DNA of 64,000 nt from positions 5,378,249 to 5,442,248 of the forward strand of contig NZ_CP038799.1 in the NCBI RefSeq assembly GCF_012223425.1, given 5' to 3'. Under the pieces are notes generated by a model. It made no database searches. It was not told the DNA's origin and saw only the letters and a program-made list of their open reading frames with translations. The stretch comes from Mycolicibacterium frederiksbergense. GTDB taxonomy: Bacteria; Actinomycetota; Actinomycetes; Mycobacteriales; Mycobacteriaceae. Positions 58,371 through 64,000 of this stretch are shown here, piece after piece. Position 1 is the first letter of the stretch; each line of letters starts with the position of its first letter. Made by a program: the position numbers and the translations under genes.

Positions 58371-59687
58371 ATGCCCGTCACCCATCGTGTCGTCCCACTG
58401 CTCTCGCTCGTCGCCGTCGGCGCCCTCACGCTGAGTGCATGCAGTGACCCGGCCGCCGAATCCGGGGCGTTGCCAGAGAATCCCAGCGTCATCATCCTCA
58501 GCGGAGACGGGATGGGTTCTCAGCAGCGCACCGCGATCCAGTACCACTCCTACGGGCTCGACGAGCGCCAGCCGATGGATGCACTGCCTTTCGCGGGCAT
58601 GCTGGACACGATTCCGGGTGACCCCGAGTACGCGGTCAGCGACTCGGCCGCAGGGGCCACCGCGTGGGCCATCGGCCAGAAGGTCCCCAACGGCACCACC
58701 GGTCTGGGGCCGGACGGTGATTCGGTGCCGACGCTGCTGGACATGGCCAAGGACCGCGGCATGTCGACGGGCCTGGTGAACGACCACGACGTCACCAACG
58801 CCACGCTGGCGGCCTTCGGCGCACCGGTTGCCGACCGGGATCTCAAGGTCGAGATCGCCGAGGGCTACCTGGAGCGCGGTGTCGACGTGCTGTTCGGTGG
58901 TGGCGAAAAGTACTGGTACCCAGAGGGTGACGCCGGCAGGATTCCCGACGTCGGCGAGGACGATGTCAGCGAAGGCACCTCGAACCTCGTCGAGCGCGCC
59001 GAAGAACTCGGCTACGGCTACGCGTACGACCGCGACACCTTCGATGCACTGGCCGGGCCCAGGGCGCTGGCACTGGTGCAGGACAGCGCCAAGCGGCGTT
59101 CCACCGAGATCGAAGGCTATGACTACCAGAACGACCCGCACTACGTGGCACCGGAGAAACTGGTCGCCAAGGCGCTGGACATCCTGGGTCAGAACGACAA
59201 GGGATTCTTCCTCGTCATCGAGAGTGATGACCTGGACTCCGACGGCCACGAGCACGACGCCCAGAACATGATGCTGGCCGGTGAATCCGTGAACGCCATG
59301 GTTCAGGTGATCACGGAGTACCAGAAGGAACATCCCGACGTTCTGCTGATCGTCACGGCCGACCACGAAACCGGTGGTATGGCCATCGAAAACGTGCTCG
59401 ACGACGGCGAGCCCGAGCCCAACAGCGATCAGATCGCCGATGACCCGGTGCCGTACTGGGCCGAAACGCCGGAGAACATGCCACTGCCGGGCGGTGGTGT
59501 CCCCAAGCGCAGTGGTCCCTTCACCATCAAGGGCACCGATCGACAGTTCAAGGTGGACTGGACGACTCCGGAGCACACCGGAACCATGGTGCCGGTCACG
59601 GCCGCCGGTCCGCTCGCCGAGCGGTTCACCGGCGTGCACCACAACACCCACGTCTACGACGTCGTGACCGAACTGTTCGGCAACTGA
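58371..59687 (+). CDS. lipoprotein alkaline phosphatase (PhoA family)
   Basis: The 438-residue lipoprotein has lipobox LSAC (Cys24), a first metal Asp in SGDGMG (Asp46) and the catalytic DSAAGATAWAIG (Ser92). Further metal ligands are in SDDLDSDGHEHD and TADHETGGM and in the late His of GVHHNTHVYDV. It hydrolyses phosphomonoesters at the cell surface, probably to acquire phosphate. The ATG at 58371 begins at the signal; the frame opens 45 bases earlier. A hairpin follows the stop. Confidence 0.9.
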   Translation: MPVTHRVVPLLSLVAVGALTLSACSDPAAESGALPENPSVIILSGDGMGSQQRTAIQYHSYGLDERQPMDALPFAGMLDTIPGDPEYAVSDSAAGATAWAIGQKVPNGTTGLGPDGDSVPTLLDMAKDRGMSTGLVNDHDVTNATLAAFGAPVADRDLKVEIAEGYLERGVDVLFGGGEKYWYPEGDAGRIPDVGEDDVSEGTSNLVERAEELGYGYAYDRDTFDALAGPRALALVQDSAKRRSTEIEGYDYQNDPHYVAPEKLVAKALDILGQNDKGFFLVIESDDLDSDGHEHDAQNMMLAGESVNAMVQVITEYQKEHPDVLLIVTADHETGGMAIENVLDDGEPEPNSDQIADDPVPYWAETPENMPLPGGGVPKRSGPFTIKGTDRQFKVDWTTPEHTGTMVPVTAAGPLAERFTGVHHNTHVYDVVTELFGN

Positions 59688-59711
59688 GTACAGCTTTATC
59701 GACCGTCATGC

Positions 59712-59732
59712 CGCGACATTGCCGTTGTCGCG
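59712..59732 (+). terminator. hairpin after alkaline phosphatase gene
   Basis: CGCGACA and TGTCGCG form a 7-bp stem with the loop TTGCCGT, 24 bases after the stop. Confidence 0.45.
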
Positions 59733-59869
59733 CGGTTCTTCGAGTAACAGCCGCAACAACAGCAATCTCGCGGGGTCGGCTCCGGGTTTCGCGAGCTCTC
59801 GCCGCCGGTCGGGACACGTCACCGGTTGCGTTCAGGCGGATCCGATTGCCGGGGCCTTACGCTGAGGCG

Positions 59870-60496
59870 ATGACCCACAGCGGCGGCGACGACGAGAACC
59901 CTGGTCGAGCCCGTGCCGCTGCGCGGATGGCGCTGGGCGTTGCCGTCATGATCGCTGTGCTCGCGGGATGCGGCTCCCCCACCATCGTCAACACCGGTGA
60001 GCCCTGGACCCCGGTCGAAACCCCGGCACCGCCGCCGCGATTACCGGACCACCCGACGAATCGGTTGCTGGCCGACGCGTCGGAGTACTACGTCGTCACC
60101 GAGACGCCCAAGGTGTATCGCTTCGCCACCCCCAGCGGTCGTTGGCAGTGCGAGATCGTGCCGCACGCCTCGGCGGGCTGCCGGCCGGCGACGTCGTCGA
60201 CGCTGGGCATCACGGGCGCGCCGACGACGGTACCCGGAGCCGACGGTGAACCGGCCGCGCCCAACACCATCGTCATCGATCGCGGCTCCGACGTCCGGTT
60301 CGTCGAGACAGCCACCGATACCGATACCGATACCCCGATCGTCACGCTGCCGTTCGGCAAGGTGCTGCAGGTCGCGGGATTCCGGTGCAATGTCCAGGAG
60401 GCCACCGGGGTGTCCTGTGGCAGCGAATCCAGCGGCAAGGGATTCACCTTCTCCGCCGAGGGCTACGCCGCGGTGTACACCGATGTCCCCCACTAG
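59870..60496 (+). CDS. lipoprotein (function unknown) coupled to adenylate cyclase
   Basis: The 208-residue lipoprotein has lipobox LAGC preceded by a hydrophobic stretch and a Pro-rich linker (TPVETPAPPPRLPDHP). The remainder is strand-rich, with four cysteines (WQCEIV, AGCRP, FRCNVQ, VSCGSE) likely paired as two disulfides. It ends 14 bases inside the adenylate cyclase gene, so the two are translationally coupled and the lipoprotein may sense external conditions for the cyclase. Confidence 0.65.
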   Translation: MTHSGGDDENPGRARAAARMALGVAVMIAVLAGCGSPTIVNTGEPWTPVETPAPPPRLPDHPTNRLLADASEYYVVTETPKVYRFATPSGRWQCEIVPHASAGCRPATSSTLGITGAPTTVPGADGEPAAPNTIVIDRGSDVRFVETATDTDTDTPIVTLPFGKVLQVAGFRCNVQEATGVSCGSESSGKGFTFSAEGYAAVYTDVPH

Positions 60497-61958
60497 AGCG
60501 GTCCGCTTCACGGCCGGTCTCGTCTTCGCACACCTGCTCACCTCCGGCGAGGTCTTCATCGTCCTGATGTCGCTGCGCCGTCAGAACCACAGCGGGGCAG
60601 AAGTGTTGGTCCCGCAGGGTGATCTGTGGACCATCCTGGTCGTGGTGCTGCTGGGCACCGCGCTGGCAGGTATCGGGGGCTACCGCATCATCGCGCCGTC
60701 GCTGCGCTGGTTCGAAGCCGGAATCGAACCGAATGTGCGCCAGCGTCGCGCCGCCATCAACATGATCCGGCGCCAGTCGGTGTTGCTGTTGTCGATCTGG
60801 TTGCTCGGCGCGGCGATCTTCATCGTCGTCAGCGGCATCACCGGCTGGAAGCCGATCCTGCTCATCGAGGTATCGGCGCTGTTCGGCGGCATCTCCACCG
60901 CCAGCAGCAGCCTGCTGTTCACCCAGCGGGTCACCCGGCCCGTGGTGGCCGCGGCGTCAAGGGATTTCGACGGCCGTGTGACCGCCCCCGGCGTGCAGGC
61001 GCGACTGGTGCTGATGTGGACGCTCACCACGGCAGTGCCGAGCCTCACCATCGCGATCATGGTGGTGGCCCGCGCCAACGGCTGGCTGATCCCGGAGTCG
61101 GCGTCGGTGGATGTTCCGGTGGTGCTGCTCTCACTGGTCTCGGTATTCCTCGGGCTGCGCACCCTGATGCTGGTCTCCATCTCCATCTCCGATCCACTGC
61201 GCGAGATCATCGACGCGATGGCCGATGTCGAGCAGGGCCGCATCGGCAAGCAGGTGGATGTCTACGAGCAATCCGAGATCGGTCGGTTGCAGCACGGGTT
61301 CAACCGGATGGTGGCGGGCCTGCAGGAGCGTGACCGGCTGCGCGACCTGTTCGGCCGGCACGTCGGCCCCGAGGTGGTGAGTATGGCCATCGAGACGGGT
61401 GCGGTGACTGATGACGTGCTCTCCGGCGATGTGCGCGAGGTGGCCGTCCTGTTCATCGACGTGACGGGTTCCACCGCCCTGGCGATGACCCGCACCCCGG
61501 CCGAGGTGGCCGACGTGTTCAACGATTTCTTCCGGATCGTGGTGGCCGCCGTCGAGGCCCACGACGGGCTGATCAACAAGTTCCAGGGCGATGCGGTGCT
61601 GGCCGTGTTCGGCGCTCCCCTCGCCTCGCAGACGGCGGCCGCGTCGGCGCTGGCGGCGGCCCGCACCCTGGGCGCGGCCCTCGGGCGCCAGGAACTGGAC
61701 TACGGCATCGGGGTCTCGGCGGGGCCCGCGTTCGCGGGCAACATCGGTGCGGAGAACCGTTATGAGTACACGGTCATCGGGGATCCGGTGAATGAGGCTG
61801 CGCGGCTGGCCGATATCGCCAAGACACTGCCGGCGCGTATCGCGTGTTCCGGCGCCGCCATCGAGCGGGCCGGCGACGAAGTCAGGCACTGGGACCGACA
61901 CGGCGAGGTGACGTTGCGAGGGCGTTCCGAGGCGACGGATGTCCACGTGCCACGATGA
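60483..61958 (+). CDS. class IIIb adenylate cyclase with HAMP domain
   Basis: The 491-residue protein has six predicted transmembrane helices in the first 235 residues, a HAMP domain (about 236-288) and a class III cyclase domain. The metal aspartates are Asp326 (LFIDVTGST) and Asp370 (FQGDAVLAVFG), Lys366 contacts adenine, Thr430 replaces the usual Asp (the class IIIb mark) and Asn437/Arg441 stabilise the transition state. Layout matches Rv3645/Rv1319c-type cyclases. It would make cAMP for regulators such as the Crp paralogue in this window. Confidence 0.92.
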   Translation: MSPTRAVRFTAGLVFAHLLTSGEVFIVLMSLRRQNHSGAEVLVPQGDLWTILVVVLLGTALAGIGGYRIIAPSLRWFEAGIEPNVRQRRAAINMIRRQSVLLLSIWLLGAAIFIVVSGITGWKPILLIEVSALFGGISTASSSLLFTQRVTRPVVAAASRDFDGRVTAPGVQARLVLMWTLTTAVPSLTIAIMVVARANGWLIPESASVDVPVVLLSLVSVFLGLRTLMLVSISISDPLREIIDAMADVEQGRIGKQVDVYEQSEIGRLQHGFNRMVAGLQERDRLRDLFGRHVGPEVVSMAIETGAVTDDVLSGDVREVAVLFIDVTGSTALAMTRTPAEVADVFNDFFRIVVAAVEAHDGLINKFQGDAVLAVFGAPLASQTAAASALAAARTLGAALGRQELDYGIGVSAGPAFAGNIGAENRYEYTVIGDPVNEAARLADIAKTLPARIACSGAAIERAGDEVRHWDRHGEVTLRGRSEATDVHVPR

Positions 61959-61995
61959 TCGCCATGAGCGAAGCTTGCGCGCGAATCGTCAACCC

Positions 61996-63132
61996 ATGAG
62001 TGAGATTGCGCCCTTCCGGATCGCGGTGACCGACGACGAACTGGACGACCTGTTGCGCCGGCTGACGCATACCCGGTGGCCCGAGGCCGAATGCGTCGAC
62101 GACTGGAGCCAGGGCATTCCGCTGGCCTACACCCGTGAACTCGCCGCGTACTGGGCTGAGGGCTACGACTGGCGGGCACGGGAGGCCGCACTGAATCGCT
62201 TCCCGCAGTTCGTCACCGCCATCGACGACTTGGACATCCACTTCATCCACCAGCGGTCCCCGCACGAGGACGCGTTCCCGTTGGTCATCACCCACGGCTG
62301 GCCGGGATCGATCGTCGAGTTTCAGAAGATCATCGCTCCACTGACAGATCCCACGGCGCACGGCGGGCGCGCCGAGGATGCGTTCCATGTCGTCTGCCCG
62401 TCACTGCCCGGCTATGGCTTCTCCGGCAAACCCACCACCACCGGATGGGGTGTCGAACGGATCGCGACGGCCTGGGACACCCTGATGGGCCGGTTGGGCT
62501 ATGAGCGTTACGGCGCTCAGGGCGGCGACTGGGGTGCGGCCGTCACGACGCAGATCGGGCGAAATATCGGCCGGTGCTGCGCGATTCATACCAACATGCC
62601 GATCGGGCAACCCACCGCCGAGAGCATGCAGAACCCGACCGAAGACGACCAGGCGGCCTTCGCCGCGATGAAGCACTACCGGAAATGGGAAGCGGGTTAC
62701 TCCATGCAGCAGTCCACCCGGCCGCAGACGCTGGGCTACGGTCTGGTCGATTCGCCGGTGGCTCAACTGGCCTGGATCGTCGAGAAATTCTGGTCCTGGA
62801 GCGACTGCGACGGGCACCCGGAGAACGTGTTCAGCCGGGATGAGCTGCTGGACAACGTGATGCTGTACTGGCTCACCGGCAGCGGGGCGTCATCGGCGCG
62901 GTTGTACTGGGAGAGTTTCGGCGCCTTCGGTAAGCGCGAACCGGTGTCTCTGCCCACCGGTGTCGCGGACTTCCCCAAGGAGATCCTGCGTTCGCCGCGT
63001 CCCTGGTGCGAACCGCAGTACAACATCACCCGGTGGACGACGATGCCGCGCGGCGGGCATTTCGCCGCGTTCGAACAACCCGAATTACTGATCGAGGACG
63101 TCAGGACATTCTTCGCGACGGTGCGAAGCTAA
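61996..63132 (+). CDS. epoxide hydrolase family alpha/beta hydrolase
   Basis: The 378-residue protein has the N-terminal epoxide hydrolase domain (RIAVTDDELDDLLRRLTHTRWP), the oxyanion motif HGWPGS (100-105), the nucleophile Asp178 in GGDWGAA and the C-terminal GGHFAAFEQPE with the base His. Layout fits juvenile-hormone/microsomal epoxide hydrolase-like enzymes. It hydrates epoxides to diols. It follows the cyclase gene by 37 bases but without evident functional link. Confidence 0.88.
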   Translation: MSEIAPFRIAVTDDELDDLLRRLTHTRWPEAECVDDWSQGIPLAYTRELAAYWAEGYDWRAREAALNRFPQFVTAIDDLDIHFIHQRSPHEDAFPLVITHGWPGSIVEFQKIIAPLTDPTAHGGRAEDAFHVVCPSLPGYGFSGKPTTTGWGVERIATAWDTLMGRLGYERYGAQGGDWGAAVTTQIGRNIGRCCAIHTNMPIGQPTAESMQNPTEDDQAAFAAMKHYRKWEAGYSMQQSTRPQTLGYGLVDSPVAQLAWIVEKFWSWSDCDGHPENVFSRDELLDNVMLYWLTGSGASSARLYWESFGAFGKREPVSLPTGVADFPKEILRSPRPWCEPQYNITRWTTMPRGGHFAAFEQPELLIEDVRTFFATVRS

Positions 63133-64000
63133 TCGGCCCGGCCCGCCCGACGGGCGAGCAACCGGTAGCCGCCGTAAAGCAGCGCGGCCACCGCGAAGTT
63201 CACGAAGTACGCGATATCCGCGCCATGCCAGGCGGCCGCGACCGGTCCCTTGATCAGCGTGGTGTTCATGAACGGCATCGCCGCGGCATAGGAGAGCACG
63301 AAGACCGCCAGCGCGGCGATGGCGTGCCGACGTTCGGTGAACGCCGAGGCCACATCGACGGCGGGACCGGCGCCGCGGGTACGCAGCACCCAGTCGATGC
63401 CGATGATCGCCACGAAGGCCGGAATCCAGTACCCGATCAGCAACAGGACGTCGAGGAACCTCGTCGAGGTGTCGGCACCCTCGAGCCACAGGATGAGAAA
63501 GAACGCGAGGACGGTCACCACGACCGCGGACACCGGCCGCCGCACCCGCACGCCGAGCGTCTGCAAGGCCAGCGAACCGCTGTAGTCGTTCATGACACCG
63601 GAGCCCACCGAGGCCAAGGCGATGATCAACAGTGCCACCGCGCCCAGGGCGCCGCCGCCCATCACATCGCGCACGCCCTCGGCAGTGTGCGCACCGATCA
63701 CATCGGCAGCGGCGATCCCGATGCCCTGCACGAAGATGTATGCCGACACCATTCCGCCGAACGTGTACCCGAATACCTTGGCCTTCGGCGACTCCACCGG
63801 TAGGTAGCGACTGAAGTCCGCGGCATAGCTTGCCCAGGAGATCGTCAAGCTGAGCGCGATGGTGACCTCGAGCACGAACGCGCCGATGAGATCGGCACCG
63901 GTCAGCGCCGCCGGGGTGACGACCTCATGGCCTTCGACGAGTTTGACGGCGAACACCACGAAGGTGGCGAACAGCACCACCGTCAGCACGGCTTGCAGTC
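63129..64000 (-). CDS. NCS1-type purine/cytosine permease, C-terminal part (5' end outside window)
   Basis: The visible 290 residues contain about eight hydrophobic helices and the NCS1 helix segments WASYAADFSRYLP and GVMNDYSGSLALQTLG. The family imports cytosine, purines, allantoin or hydantoins with a cation. The N-terminal helices lie beyond the window edge. The stop overlaps the epoxide hydrolase stop by four bases (convergent). Confidence 0.82.
   Translation of the reverse strand, partial: LQAVLTVVLFATFVVFAVKLVEGHEVVTPAALTGADLIGAFVLEVTIALSLTISWASYAADFSRYLPVESPKAKVFGYTFGGMVSAYIFVQGIGIAAADVIGAHTAEGVRDVMGGGALGAVALLIIALASVGSGVMNDYSGSLALQTLGVRVRRPVSAVVVTVLAFFLILWLEGADTSTRFLDVLLLIGYWIPAFVAIIGIDWVLRTRGAGPAVDVASAFTERRHAIAALAVFVLSYAAAMPFMNTTLIKGPVAAAWHGADIAYFVNFAVAALLYGGYRLLARRAGRAD

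Noticed and set aside
58323..59651. 442-codon minus-strand frame opposite the alkaline phosphatase gene
   Set aside because: No start site or domain, and the plus-strand product has all catalytic residues of PhoA.

Overview
This 64 kb window is chromosomal DNA from a mycobacterium, most likely a fast-growing Mycolicibacterium. The GC content is high and GTG/TTG starts are common. The gene content is typical of the group: a furA-katG pair, four cutinase-like (Culp) secreted hydrolases, a probable Mce protein tail, an F420-type LLM oxidoreductase, a mycofactocin-coupled SDR, DinB/mycothiol-type proteins, a class IIIb adenylate cyclase and a second Crp. I cannot name the species. I see no rRNA, tRNA, IS element, prophage or CRISPR array.

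Layout. 0-9.6 kb: Mce tail, S4 RNA-binding protein, methyltransferase, three cutinases interleaved with an ABM monooxygenase and a nitroreductase, then a Crp-family regulator, an FKBP lipoprotein, and a TetR gene divergent from a DUF5701 gene across a clear operator. 9.6-13.5 kb: aminoglycoside-phosphotransferase-fold protein divergent from furA-katG, closed by a strong hairpin. 13.5-22 kb: repeat-rich lipoprotein, FAD oxidoreductase plus alpha/beta hydrolase, quinone oxidoreductase plus SRPBCC-like protein, DinB protein, small conserved proteins, SGNH esterase, MpaB/DUF2236 oxygenase and a twice-frameshifted SRPBCC gene. 22-27 kb: a minus-strand run in which a Gly/Asp-rich BatC-like repeat protein, a JmjC/cupin oxygenase and a thioredoxin-like ferredoxin are almost contiguous, followed by an SGNH esterase, a PlsC-like acyltransferase and a DUF3072 protein. 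27-34 kb: LLM oxidoreductase, LGFP lipoprotein, GMC oxidoreductase, and two WYL regulators with SnoaL and DinB neighbours.

34-38 kb is the least orderly part: a 5'-truncated aldo/keto reductase, gene-poor stretches, a MazEF-type toxin-antitoxin pair, a HAD phosphatase and a 485 bp gap with palindromes. 38-46 kb: GlxA-type AraC regulator and a quinone oxidoreductase that share an 11-mer in their upstream regions, PhoD-like phosphatase, fourth cutinase, nitronate monooxygenase, YqeY protein, photolyase and SRPBCC protein. 46-53 kb: a minus-strand set with two cytochromes P450, a mycofactocin-type SDR, a 43-residue membrane peptide and an AveC-like spirocyclase homologue, preceded by a DapB-like dehydrogenase and a divergent MFS transporter. 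This looks like a pathway for a lipophilic substrate. 53-64 kb: two tandem universal stress proteins (one with a DosR-like box upstream), an HTTM-like membrane protein, HxlR regulator with SDR and tautomerase, a lipoprotein alkaline phosphatase, a lipoprotein overlapping a class IIIb adenylate cyclase, an epoxide hydrolase and a truncated NCS1 permease.

The observations I rate highest are the BatC-like repeat protein beside the JmjC-type oxygenase and ferredoxin, the P450/AveC cluster with its two operator-like palindromes, and several short, perfectly symmetrical DNA elements. Family assignments come from recognising the translated sequences and were not checked by database search.
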